Assembly: GCA_024743175.1 (NCBI GenBank)
Contig: JANSXA010000004.1
Coordinates: forward strand, 124,001-188,000
DNA: 64,000 bases
Direction of reading: 5' to 3'
From: Pseudomonadaceae bacterium
Lineage (GTDB): Bacteria > Pseudomonadota > Gammaproteobacteria > Pseudomonadales > Azotimanducaceae
The position numbers and the translations under genes are program-made. Under the pieces are notes generated by a model. It was given only the letters and a program-made list of their open reading frames with translations, searched no databases and was not told the DNA's origin. Shown here piece by piece: positions 42,659 to 50,645 of this stretch. Within the stretch, counting starts at the first letter, position 1. Every line of letters starts with the position of its first letter.

Positions 42659-43027
42659 GTGAATAAATTGGGCATAGAAGTAGAGCATATAGGCAGTGCG
42701 ATAAAAGAGGCGAGAGAGGCCAAGAAAATATCTCAGCGCGCTCTTGCCAGAAAATCGGGGATCCCACAGAGTCACATCTCCAAGATTGAAACCAAGGGCG
42801 TCGATCTTAAGCTGACCAGTCTGCTCGCTTTAGCACGCGCCCTTGATCTTGAACCTGTGTTAGTTCCGAGGAAGCTCACCCCTGCTGTGAAGAGCTTAAT
42901 CAGGACCAGTAAGAGCGTGACAGTAACGCCTCAATCGGCTGAGCTTTCGCTAACAGGTCATCCTGCTACTGTAGCCGCACGCCCTGCCTACACCCTCGAT
43001 GAAGAAGAGGGTGACGACGATGGCTGA
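42659..43027 (+). CDS. hipB: HipB-like antitoxin, XRE-family repressor
   Basis: 122 residues. A Cro/C1-type helix-turn-helix at about residues 12-70 (IKEAREAKKISQRALARKSGIPQSHISKIE in two blocks) is followed by a flexible C-terminal tail ending in acidic EEEGDDDG. In HipBA modules this protein neutralises the HipA kinase and represses the operon. The listed start is GTG 42659; a TTG at 42668 sits at a better distance from AGGTGA. It overlaps hipA by 8 nt. The tail is long for HipB, so it may contact the kinase differently from the E. coli pair. Confidence 0.85.
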   Translation: MNKLGIEVEHIGSAIKEAREAKKISQRALARKSGIPQSHISKIETKGVDLKLTSLLALARALDLEPVLVPRKLTPAVKSLIRTSKSVTVTPQSAELSLTGHPATVAARPAYTLDEEEGDDDG

Positions 43028-44243
43028 CATCTCTGTACTGCATGTACTTTTGCATGATGAGGAGATCGGGACACTCACTCAACTACCAGGTGATAGGAGT
43101 ATTTTTTCGTTCACTGAGGCCTACATTGGAGATCATGAACGTGCGACTCTCAGTCTTTCATTCAAAGATCCGTATGGGAATTTAATAACCGACCACAGAA
43201 CGACCCAGACAAGAGTCCTTCCATTTTTCGCCAACCTTCTTCCGGAGGCTCACCTGCGTGACTACTTGGCTGCACGTGCTGGTGTTAAATCTGTTCGAGA
43301 CTTTCCTTTACTATGGGCCCTCGGTGAGGATTTACCTGGCGCAATCCGCATCGTATCTGCTGACGGTGAGTCCTGGCCAAAAGATGATGCGAAGGCTAAT
43401 TTAGACGTTTCTGACGAGAACACACCTTTGCGTTTTTCTCTTGCTGGTGTGCAACTAAAATTCTCAGCACTTATGGAGGCGAGCGGTGGTCTAACTATCC
43501 CAACTCGCGGAGTGGGCGGTCATTGGATTATCAAGCTCCCTTCAAATTCCTATTCTGCAGTACCTGAGAACGAATTTGCGATGATGACCCTAGCTGGCAA
43601 AGTAGGGATAGATGTCCCGGACATCAAGCTAGTTGATCTCGTAGAAATCGAAGGTCTACCAGAAGGGATTGGAAGTCTCACGGGGCAAGCTTTTGCAATT
43701 CGGCGTTTTGATCGTACTGAGGACAGTAGTGTACATATTGAAGACTTCGCGCAAATCTATGGTGTTTATCCAGATAGGAAATACGAAAAGGCGTCTTATC
43801 GAAATATTGCCGATGTTGTTTGGATTGAGACGGGTGAGGCGGGACTTGCCGAATTCATCCGCCGTCTGGTTTTCAACATTCTCATCGGCAACGCCGATAT
43901 GCATCTTAAGAATTGGTCACTCATATACCCTGATAAAGTGAACGCGCAGCTAGCGCCCGCCTATGACTTTGTCTCCACGATAGCATTTATGGAAAATGAC
44001 AAACTTGCTCTCACGTTTGGCCGTTCTAAAAAGTGGGAGGATGTCTCGGAGGATGAACTTCATTGGTTTTCGGGGAAAGCCAAACTACCCAGAAAGCTTG
44101 TCCTCGATACCGCCAGAAAAACAGTGGCAGATTTCCTGGCTGCTTGGTCGAAAGAGAAAGGACAACTAACGCTAACGAAGGATGCACGGGGCAGGATCGA
44201 CAAGCATTTAGAAAAGGTGCCTTTAGTAAGGAATCTCTCGTGA
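43020..44243 (+). CDS. hipA: HipA-like serine/threonine kinase toxin
   Basis: 407 residues from ATG 43020 with GAAGAGGG before it; the upstream frame to 42999 is not needed. An N-terminal beta subdomain (about 1-110) precedes the kinase core. FSLAGVQLKFS near residue 140 corresponds to the HipA glycine-rich loop, HWIIKLP to the ATP-binding Lys, ENEFAMM to the pairing Glu, NILIGNADMHLKNW to the catalytic loop with its Asp, and PAYDF to the metal Asp. HipA enzymes phosphorylate aminoacyl-tRNA synthetases and induce growth arrest. All catalytic residues appear intact. Lower G+C than the neighbours and a remnant IS upstream indicate acquisition. Confidence 0.9.
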   Translation: MADISVLHVLLHDEEIGTLTQLPGDRSIFSFTEAYIGDHERATLSLSFKDPYGNLITDHRTTQTRVLPFFANLLPEAHLRDYLAARAGVKSVRDFPLLWALGEDLPGAIRIVSADGESWPKDDAKANLDVSDENTPLRFSLAGVQLKFSALMEASGGLTIPTRGVGGHWIIKLPSNSYSAVPENEFAMMTLAGKVGIDVPDIKLVDLVEIEGLPEGIGSLTGQAFAIRRFDRTEDSSVHIEDFAQIYGVYPDRKYEKASYRNIADVVWIETGEAGLAEFIRRLVFNILIGNADMHLKNWSLIYPDKVNAQLAPAYDFVSTIAFMENDKLALTFGRSKKWEDVSEDELHWFSGKAKLPRKLVLDTARKTVADFLAAWSKEKGQLTLTKDARGRIDKHLEKVPLVRNLS

Positions 44244-44273
44244 CGCGGTGATGGCGTTAAAGGCCGACACGAC

Positions 44274-44294
44274 GTTTTCCGCTTTGCGGAAAAC
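44274..44294 (+). terminator. Hairpin downstream of hipA
   Basis: GTTTTCCGC-TTT-GCGGAAAAC is a perfect 9-bp stem 30 bases after the hipA stop, followed by a second small hairpin TCGCT-AAATG-AGCGA. No T tract follows, so it may act as a weak terminator or as an element-end structure. Confidence 0.5.
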
Positions 44295-44319
44295 TCGCTA
44301 AATGAGCGAAGCGAATGAC

Positions 44320-44339
44320 TGGTGGCCAGAGACAGAATC
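44320..44339. repeat. 20-bp direct repeat of the tRNA-Phe 3' end (att-like)
   Basis: TGGTGGCCAGAGACAGAATC occurs here and again at 44415-44434, where it forms the 3' end of the tRNA-Phe gene. The spacing is 95 bp. Duplication of a tRNA 3' terminus is the usual mark of integration by a tyrosine recombinase. No integrase gene remains in the window. Confidence 0.65.
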
Positions 44340-44414
44340 AACCGGCAACCGCGTTGGGGCGACACGGTGTCGACAGAGAGGCGTATCTGAACACAAGAAT
44401 CAAATTCGAATAGA

Positions 44415-44490
44415 TGGTGGCCAGAGACAGAATCGAACTGTCGACACGGGGATTTTCAGTCCCCTGCTCTACCAACTGAGCTATCTGGCC
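44415..44490 (-). tRNA. tRNA-Phe (anticodon GAA)
   Basis: 76 nt on the minus strand, 5' GGCCAGATAGCTCAG. The acceptor stem pairs GGCCAGA with TCTGGCC, with discriminator A and encoded CCA. D-loop AGCTCAGTTGGTAGAGC, anticodon loop CTGAAAA (anticodon GAA), and T arm GACAGTTCGATTCTGTC are all canonical. It bounds the HipBA island, and its 3' end is duplicated 95 bp away. Confidence 0.97.
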
Positions 44491-44593
44491 ATTTACCGCG
44501 TGCAATCGCACCGGTTCTGAAGAGCGGCGTATTAAAGCGGGGTGATCCGCGTGCGTCAACCGCCCTGAGGGTGGAATTTGTGAGTTCTTCTGC

Positions 44594-44869
44594 CTAACTC
44601 TTTGGCGGCGCTACATATCCTTCCGCTCGATCGACTTCCTCATTGGCAAAAAACAGCCACATCTGCTCGCTGAGATACTTGCGAGCGTCAGGGTCCAGCA
44701 GTTTCAGATGTTTTTCGTTAATCAGCATGGTTTGCAGGTTCTGCCATTCAAGCCAGGCCTTTTTGGAGACTTCGTTGAAAATACGCTCTCCCGCAGCGCC
44801 TGGTATTGGCGGCTTATCGAGACCTTCCAGTTCTTCGCCATAGCGGCTGCACAGTACGGTTCTGCTCAT
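44594..44869 (-). CDS. yggX: YggX family Fe(II)-trafficking protein
   Basis: 91 residues, the family's standard size. It carries [18 protein letters not shown] with the redox-relevant Cys near residue 7, [26 protein letters not shown] and a terminal YVAPP. YggX protects iron-sulfur proteins from oxidants and supports Fe-S repair. It overlaps mutY by 4 nt, the same order as in E. coli (mutY-yggX), which suits MutY as an Fe-S enzyme. Confidence 0.95.
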   Translation of the reverse strand: MSRTVLCSRYGEELEGLDKPPIPGAAGERIFNEVSKKAWLEWQNLQTMLINEKHLKLLDPDARKYLSEQMWLFFANEEVDRAEGYVAPPKS

Positions 44870-45939
44870 GATGTAAACGGCTCTTTTAAACTGGCCAGTA
44901 GTTTAACCGCTGGGGCGGAAAGGCCAATGGCCTGGTTTTCGCCATTGATATGCTCGGGGTTCACCCACCGCTGAGTGTCCTCACCGACATACCCGTCGGG
45001 TAATGTACTCAGGGTGATGTATACCGGTTCAATATCCAGATGGAAGTGGGTGAAAGTGTGTCGAAACACGGGCGCTACGTGTTGGCGTTCGATCTGGGCC
45101 GGACTGATCTGTAGTTCAGTAAGGAAGGTATCTGCAGACGTCGACCTGTCACGTTCGGGTGGTGTCCACAAACCGCCCCAGAGTCCATTCAAAGGCTTCT
45201 GTTCCAGAAGCGTCGCTTTGTTTGTTAAAGACAGAACAAAAAATCGCGCCTCGCGAACAGGCTTGGCTACTTTGGGTTTGCTGGCAGGATAGTCAGCGAC
45301 CGAGTTGCTGATTCTGGCTGAGCATCTGGCTGCCAGCGGGCAGGCTGGGCACTCTGGCTTGCGTCGCGTGCAGAGTGTTGCACCTAAATCCATTATCGCC
45401 TGAGTGAAATCTGCGGTGCGCTTTTTCGGCGTGTGTCTATCTGCTTGTTGCCAAAGCTGTTTGGCCACATCAGTTTTTCCAGGATAGCCGGCTACGGCAT
45501 GAAAGCGTGTAAGCACTCGCTTCACATTGCCATCGAGAATGGTAGCCTGCTGATGCATTGAAATGGCTCGTATAGCGCCGGCAGTCGAGCGGCCGATGCC
45601 GGGCAGGGCTTCAAGCTCAGGCTGGGTTTCCGGGAAGTGGCCATCGAGTTGCTCAACAATGGCTTGCGCGGTTTTGTGCAGATTACGCGCACGCGCGTAG
45701 TAGCCCAGGCCCGTCCACAGATGCAAAACGTCATCAAGCGGTGCGCGAGCTAAAGTCTCAACATCAGGGAAACGCTGCATAAAACGCTGATAGTAGTCGA
45801 TGACCGTTGCCACCTGGGTCTGCTGCAGCATGATTTCAGACACCCATACCCGATAGGGGTTGATGTCCTGCTGCCAGGGCAGGTCTTTGCGCCCGTGCTG
45901 GTCAAACCACGTCAGCAGTTGTTTTGCGAACCAATCCAT
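44866..45939 (-). CDS. mutY: A/G-specific adenine glycosylase
   Basis: 357 residues. The HhH-GPD DNA glycosylase core contains the catalytic Glu in [12 protein letters not shown] near residue 37 and the hairpin-Gly/Pro-Asp element [12 protein letters not shown]...LDGNVKRVL. Next come the 4Fe-4S cluster C-x6-C-x2-C-x5-C ([17 protein letters not shown]) and a C-terminal MutT-like domain that recognises 8-oxoG. It removes adenine mispaired with 8-oxoguanine. ATG 45939. Upstream of yggX and 12 bp downstream of the AsmA gene. Confidence 0.96.
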   Translation of the reverse strand: MDWFAKQLLTWFDQHGRKDLPWQQDINPYRVWVSEIMLQQTQVATVIDYYQRFMQRFPDVETLARAPLDDVLHLWTGLGYYARARNLHKTAQAIVEQLDGHFPETQPELEALPGIGRSTAGAIRAISMHQQATILDGNVKRVLTRFHAVAGYPGKTDVAKQLWQQADRHTPKKRTADFTQAIMDLGATLCTRRKPECPACPLAARCSARISNSVADYPASKPKVAKPVREARFFVLSLTNKATLLEQKPLNGLWGGLWTPPERDRSTSADTFLTELQISPAQIERQHVAPVFRHTFTHFHLDIEPVYITLSTLPDGYVGEDTQRWVNPEHINGENQAIGLSAPAVKLLASLKEPFTS

Positions 45940-45951
45940 GGGCCGTGGCGG

Positions 45952-47481
45952 CTACTCTTTGTTGTCCAGTGCACGGCCAAGAATGTCCAGCAGTCCGCGA
46001 GCGGTATCTCTGTACTCTTCCGGTACTTCTTCGTCGATTTTCTGCTCAAGCTTTTTACGCAACCCCGAATCATCGCCGCTTTGCAGCGCTTTCGCGACAA
46101 TGTTCTGCGCCGCGTTGCGATCAAGCTTGCAGGTAGGATCCGCGGCTGCACCGGTGCAGCGGATGGGTATCGGTGTGCCTTCGAGTAGTGGATTGATTGT
46201 AAACGGGTTCGTTTCAGGGGCAGCGTTAACCGTAACATTGGCCAGCATATCAATGGTGTCTGCGGCATAGTCATACTTGCCGTTGGCATCAACACTCATG
46301 TGGTCGAGGGCAAACTGCAGGCTGTGCAGGGCGCCGTCAATGTTCCAGCGACCGGTAAATTGTTCGTAGTTCCACATATCCGGCCAGGTTGCTGCGCGAT
46401 CTGTTTGCCGTGTAACGGCGGCAATCTGCATCAGCTGCGCTTTGATCTTGGAAATATTAAGTTGTCCCTGTCCACCATTGAACTGGGTAGCCGCCTTAAC
46501 CGAGGCCATAAGCTGTTGTTCAGTATTGCCGCGCAGCGTGAGTTTGGAATTCAGCGCAATAGGCGCAATCCACTGCAGGCGCTGATCTGTCCAGTCAATC
46601 AGGCGCTGACTGTCCACACCAGTTACCTCAGGTAATATGGTCCACAGTGGCATGGGCTTGGTGGCATCAATGTCGACATCGCTTACCAGGCTGCCACCCA
46701 GGAAATCATCAATATTCAGCATAACGTTCAAACGTCCGGCGGTATTGGTGATATCAAGGCGGCTGTCGGTGAAGGTTTCGCTGCCAACAACCAGTTCGGA
46801 AAGGTTGCAGTCTGCGCTGAAGTTGTAGCTTACGAGGGTTGCGAGTGGCAGCAGAGCATCGTCGCCTTCTGCGGGCAGTTTTGCTGGCGCAAGCGGATTG
46901 TCAGTGGCCTCTGCCTGACAGATGCCCGTGGCCATCTCCGAAGTGATGCGACCATCTTCTAAGATAATGCGTTGAGGTTGACCAGCGGTGGCTGGTGTAT
47001 AGGTCACAAGACCATTGAAGCGTGCCGCCAGAGGTTCTGCACCGGCTTCACTGGTATGCACAACATCTGCAAACACGGCTGCCGGCTCGCCGAAGCGGAA
47101 GTCTTTAACCTCCAGCTTGTTTAACAGTGTGCTGGCGTCATCGGCATTGTATGTGGTGTCCAGCAGGGTTAGTTCGGTAACGCGCCACTGATTGATATCG
47201 TTCCACATGGCAGAAAGATCCATGTTCAACTGTAACGTGCCTGCGTTAATGTCTTCATCCGCACGGCTGAGGTTCACGTCAGCGACATTCAAACTCAGTG
47301 GAGGAAACAGCGACCAGGAGATATCTCCATCAATGCGCGTGGTGTAACCCGTCTGCTCAGAGAGCAGGCGCTCGATCTCAGGCTTCAGTCGATTAGCGTC
47401 CTGCACATAGAAATAAGCGCCGATGGCCAGTGCCACCACCAGAGCCAGTAAAATTCCAAAGATTCGGCCTAACACACCCAT
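45952..47481 (-). CDS. AsmA family protein
   Basis: 509 residues. An N-terminal membrane anchor (GRIFGILLALVVALAIGAYFYV) precedes a long periplasmic AsmA/chorein-like beta region (ERLLSEQTGYTTRIDGDISWSLFPPLSLNVADVNLS, then LDHMSVDANGKYDYA). AsmA-like proteins bridge inner and outer membrane and are linked to phospholipid transport and outer membrane homeostasis. Start ATG 47481. It precedes mutY on the same strand, the arrangement seen in Pseudomonas. Confidence 0.88.
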   Translation of the reverse strand: MGVLGRIFGILLALVVALAIGAYFYVQDANRLKPEIERLLSEQTGYTTRIDGDISWSLFPPLSLNVADVNLSRADEDINAGTLQLNMDLSAMWNDINQWRVTELTLLDTTYNADDASTLLNKLEVKDFRFGEPAAVFADVVHTSEAGAEPLAARFNGLVTYTPATAGQPQRIILEDGRITSEMATGICQAEATDNPLAPAKLPAEGDDALLPLATLVSYNFSADCNLSELVVGSETFTDSRLDITNTAGRLNVMLNIDDFLGGSLVSDVDIDATKPMPLWTILPEVTGVDSQRLIDWTDQRLQWIAPIALNSKLTLRGNTEQQLMASVKAATQFNGGQGQLNISKIKAQLMQIAAVTRQTDRAATWPDMWNYEQFTGRWNIDGALHSLQFALDHMSVDANGKYDYAADTIDMLANVTVNAAPETNPFTINPLLEGTPIPIRCTGAAADPTCKLDRNAAQNIVAKALQSGDDSGLRKKLEQKIDEEVPEEYRDTARGLLDILGRALDNKE

Positions 47482-47523
47482 CGTGGGTCCATCTCAATAA
47501 AAAGGAGCGCCTAGTATAGAGGT

Positions 47524-47811
47524 TTATGGATGACGGGTAGCTGAACGACGAAAGAAACGTGGTGTTGTCAGATTGCCGGGCGAAGTTTTTCGAGACGTTC
47601 TGTGTCCGCGCCAGCTACTGACTTGCTTGCGTAGCGCGGTAGCTGCTGCTTCCTCATTCGGAAACGGTCCGGCGTCCTGGTGACCGCGTGCGCGGTAGTA
47701 CCACTGACCATCGTCCGTTTGATAAATGCGTTCGTTCACTTCCCCAGTCCTTCTCTTCCGGAACGCAATATTCCGGATACTACTTGATCGGCAACGGTGT
47801 TCTGCTGACAC
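47524..47811 (-). CDS. Small DUF6316-like protein
   Basis: Up to 95 residues. The core DDGQWYYRARGHQDAGPFPNEEAAATALRK matches the small DUF6316-type pattern (WYf.tR...GPF.s...A...L). The real start may be the GTG at 47739, 8 nt after AGAAGGA, which would leave 71 residues. The longer frame from GTG 47811 keeps RKRRTGEVNER, which also resembles the family N-terminus. C-terminus is basic and Ser/Arg-rich. Unknown function; no membrane segment. Confidence 0.6.
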   Translation of the reverse strand: MSAEHRCRSSSIRNIAFRKRRTGEVNERIYQTDDGQWYYRARGHQDAGPFPNEEAAATALRKQVSSWRGHRTSRKTSPGNLTTPRFFRRSATRHP

Positions 47812-47963
47812 GCTCTGTGTGATTATTATTGGACCACAGGCGCTCGAATTCAGTGTATTGCCTTTGTAACGGTTATATTAAAGAGCAAATGCGTCAGGTA
47901 AATAGCGCAAATATACTAATTTCGGATAAACCGCTCACTTTTTAGGCATTCTAGGTAAGAAAT

Positions 47964-48356
47964 ATGACAGTTGATACGTTTGATCCCTCCGCGATGGCAC
48001 AACCCATCGATGCCAAATTGGCAGCTGCGCTTTGTGCCGCGGCTGAGATTTCGGCAGACAATGAGCTGGTGTTGGCGGAGCTGGATGTGAAGCGCTTTGC
48101 GCCGATGGCATCAGGCGGCGACTGGTCAACGTTGGGAGATGAGCTGAGTGATGAGCAGGTGGCTCAATTGATCCGCATTTTCACCCTGGGCGAAATGCAG
48201 TTCAGCTCCTGGACAGCGGCTGATAAATCGCCGGTGATTGCCCTGGTGCAGCTGCTGAAACAGCGCGGCGTTTATGAGCCGGAGATGACACGCTGGATCA
48301 AAAGTAACACCACAAACCGGTTTCTACCCCACGGCAATCTGCTCAACCGTCTTTAG
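47964..48356 (+). CDS. Conserved hypothetical protein upstream of hisB
   Basis: 130 residues, acidic, fully helical in appearance. FSSWTAADKSPVIALVQLLKQRGVYEPEMTRWIKSNTTNRFLPHG is a well-structured, likely conserved C-terminus. No motif is recognised. ATG 47964 follows a TAGGTAAG purine stretch. Separated from hisB by 103 bp, so it may have an independent promoter. Confidence 0.7.
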   Translation: MTVDTFDPSAMAQPIDAKLAAALCAAAEISADNELVLAELDVKRFAPMASGGDWSTLGDELSDEQVAQLIRIFTLGEMQFSSWTAADKSPVIALVQLLKQRGVYEPEMTRWIKSNTTNRFLPHGNLLNRL

Positions 48357-48459
48357 AAACTTATCCAGAAATCAGCCAGTGCGTTGATTACGCTGCATAT
48401 TTTGCGCGATCAGCGTAGAATCCGCGCTCTTTTTACAGCCATGCACACGAGAGTCAGTC

Positions 48460-49056
48460 ATGAGTGATGCGCGCACCGCTTCGGTCATCCGCGATACCAC
48501 AGAAACGCAGATCAAAGTGACCATCAACCTGGATGGCACGGGTACCAGTCATTTTGCAACCGGAGTGCCTTTTTTTGAGCACATGCTTACGCAGATTGCC
48601 CGGCACGGTCTGATTGATATGCATATTGAAGCCAATGGTGACCTGGAAATTGACGCTCACCATACGGTTGAAGACGTGGGCATTGTGCTTGGGCAGGCGT
48701 TTGCTCAGGCGCTGTCTGACAAGTCCGGCATTTATCGTTATGGACACGCCTACGTGCCGCTTGATGAAGCGCTGTCCCGGGTTGTGGTCGACTTATCCGG
48801 CCGCCCGGGTCTGTTTTATAACGTGGATTACACTCGCGCGCGCATTGGCGATTTTGATGTGGATCTGCTGCGCGAGTTCTTTCAGGGTTTTGTGAACCAT
48901 GCCATGGTGTCTCTGCATCTGGACAACCTGAAAGGTCTGAATGCTCACCATCAGGCAGAAACGCTGTTCAAAGCTTTTGGCCGCGCACTGCGCATGGCGG
49001 TGACCCCTGATCCGCGGATGAGTGGCATCGTGCCATCCACCAAAGGCAGTCTCTGA
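48460..49056 (+). CDS. hisB: Imidazoleglycerol-phosphate dehydratase
   Basis: 198 residues, the monofunctional HisB type (no N-terminal phosphatase domain). Manganese-binding motifs [10 protein letters not shown] near residue 70 and the second [17 protein letters not shown] near residue 167 are intact. It catalyses the sixth step of histidine biosynthesis. ATG 48460. hisA follows after only 4 bases, whereas hisH is expected between them. Confidence 0.96.
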   Translation: MSDARTASVIRDTTETQIKVTINLDGTGTSHFATGVPFFEHMLTQIARHGLIDMHIEANGDLEIDAHHTVEDVGIVLGQAFAQALSDKSGIYRYGHAYVPLDEALSRVVVDLSGRPGLFYNVDYTRARIGDFDVDLLREFFQGFVNHAMVSLHLDNLKGLNAHHQAETLFKAFGRALRMAVTPDPRMSGIVPSTKGSL

Positions 49057-49060
49057 GCCC

Positions 49061-49798
49061 ATGTTGCTGATTCCGGCGATTGATCTGAAAGAAGGGCAGT
49101 GTGTGCGGTTGCGCCAGGGTCGTATGGACGACGCCACGGTGTTTTCCAAAGATCCGGTGGCCATGGCTGCTCACTGGCGTGAACAGGGTGCTCGACGTCT
49201 GCACATTGTTGATCTTGATGGTGCGTTTGCCGGCGAGCCACGAAACCGTTCGCTGATAGAACAAATGGTTGCCGTCATGGATGGCATACCTGTGCAGGTT
49301 GGTGGTGGCATTCGCAGCATTGAGGTTGTAGAGGCTTATGTTGCAGCGGGTGTGAGCGGGGTGATTGTTGGCACAAAAGCCATCCAGGAGCCAGAGTTTC
49401 TGATGCAGGCCGCGAAGACTTTCCCGGCAAAAATCTGGTTTGGCCTGGATGCGCGCAACGGTCTTGTGGCAACCGAAGGTTGGGATCAGACCTCATCGTT
49501 AAAAGCTGTGGACCTTGCTCAGCAGGCTGCGCAGTGGCCGGTGGCTGGCGTGGTTTATACGGACATTGAGCGCGATGGCATGATGTCCGGGCTTAATATT
49601 GAAGCCACCCTCACGCTGGCGCTTGCCAGCAATCTGCCGGTCGTGGCATCCGGTGGGGTGACCACCCTGTCTGACCTTGAAGCGTTGAAACAGGCGTTCA
49701 CCGGACACGAATCATTATTGTTTGGCGCGATTACTGGCCGGGCGATATATGAGGGGACGCTAGACGTGGCGGCTGGGCAAGCATTGCTGGACGGCTGA
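49061..49798 (+). CDS. hisA: Phosphoribosylformimino-AICAR-phosphate isomerase
   Basis: 245 residues from ATG 49061 (MLLIPAIDLKEG, catalytic Asp8). The ORF-track start lies inside hisB. The (beta/alpha)8 barrel shows the second catalytic Asp in GLDARNG near residue 130 and phosphate-binding GGGIRS and ASGGVTT. It catalyses the fourth step of histidine synthesis. hisF, which normally follows, is absent. Instead the last 68 bases overlap the tail of a convergent gene. Confidence 0.96.
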   Translation: MLLIPAIDLKEGQCVRLRQGRMDDATVFSKDPVAMAAHWREQGARRLHIVDLDGAFAGEPRNRSLIEQMVAVMDGIPVQVGGGIRSIEVVEAYVAAGVSGVIVGTKAIQEPEFLMQAAKTFPAKIWFGLDARNGLVATEGWDQTSSLKAVDLAQQAAQWPVAGVVYTDIERDGMMSGLNIEATLTLALASNLPVVASGGVTTLSDLEALKQAFTGHESLLFGAITGRAIYEGTLDVAAGQALLDG

Positions 49799-50537
49799 AT
49801 TGAGTCTGCCGTCGTGCAACCTCAGCAACCGAAACCAGCTTTATGTCCGCCGGTAATTCAGCCAGGCGGGCTTCTAGATAATCCAGACTGATGTCATAAG
49901 GATGCCCGATCAAAACGGCCCGGCCGTTACGGCGCGCAATGTGCAGCGCGCGTTCAAACGCCAGGTGGATGGCCTGCGGTGATGGGTCATGGTCGAGAAA
50001 AACATCACGTCTTACGGCGGGTACACCCTGCTCGCGTGCTACATCCAGAGCGACTGTGGCGGCGGTTGTGCGGGAGTCGAGGAAAAACAGGTCGCGCTGG
50101 CGCAACAGCGTCATCAGCTGCTGCATGGGTGCGCGATGTGCGGTGAGCAGGCTGCCGGTATGGTTGGACAGGCCGATTCGGCCGGGCACAGCATCCAGGG
50201 CGGCCACGGTCATATGGGCAAACTCCTGCTCGTGCATGTTTAACATCAGGGTGCGTCGTTCGCGTGAAGCGTGTGCAGAAGGGTGTGCCTGCATCGGCTG
50301 ATGCACAATGATGTCTTTGCCGCTGCGACTCGCCTGGCGAACCAGATAGGTGGTGTGTGGTGCGTGGGGCAGAACGGCTATCGTCACCGGCCCCGGCAGT
50401 GCAATGGCGCGCATGCCTCGATGCTGATGATATCCGATATCGTCTATCACTATTGCCAGTTCAGCGGCGTTTGCCCCCCAGGGCGAAAACAACGGTGCTG
50501 TCAGCAACAGTGAAAGGTAAATCTGCAGCCGTGTCAG
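49731..50537 (-). CDS. Divergent polysaccharide deacetylase (YibQ/DUF610)
   Basis: About 268 residues of the divergent polysaccharide deacetylase family: LAIVIDDIGYHQHRG (the DDxG metal region), IVHQPMQAHP and IGLSNHTGSLLTAH (NHxGS). It ends in a low-complexity RPAMLAQPPRLASPHISPGQ tail that reads over hisA. The ORF-track start, TTG 50507, leaves a signal peptide without its positive charge. In the same frame a CTG at 50537 follows AAGGGAG by 7 nt and gives TRLQIYLSLLLTAPLF...ANA, a complete signal peptide. I therefore favour CTG initiation. An envelope carbohydrate esterase-like role is inferred. Confidence 0.82.
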   Translation of the reverse strand: MTRLQIYLSLLLTAPLFSPWGANAAELAIVIDDIGYHQHRGMRAIALPGPVTIAVLPHAPHTTYLVRQASRSGKDIIVHQPMQAHPSAHASRERRTLMLNMHEQEFAHMTVAALDAVPGRIGLSNHTGSLLTAHRAPMQQLMTLLRQRDLFFLDSRTTAATVALDVAREQGVPAVRRDVFLDHDPSPQAIHLAFERALHIARRNGRAVLIGHPYDISLDYLEARLAELPADIKLVSVAEVARRQTQFSRPAMLAQPPRLASPHISPGQ

Positions 50538-50645
50538 TGCGCTGCTCCCTTATCAGAATTGTTATTGTTTTTTAGTGGTCTGACTCTGCAGGTCAGTAGC
50601 GCTCAGTGTAAGTTGCGCCAGGGGGGAAGTAAACGAATGAGTGGT

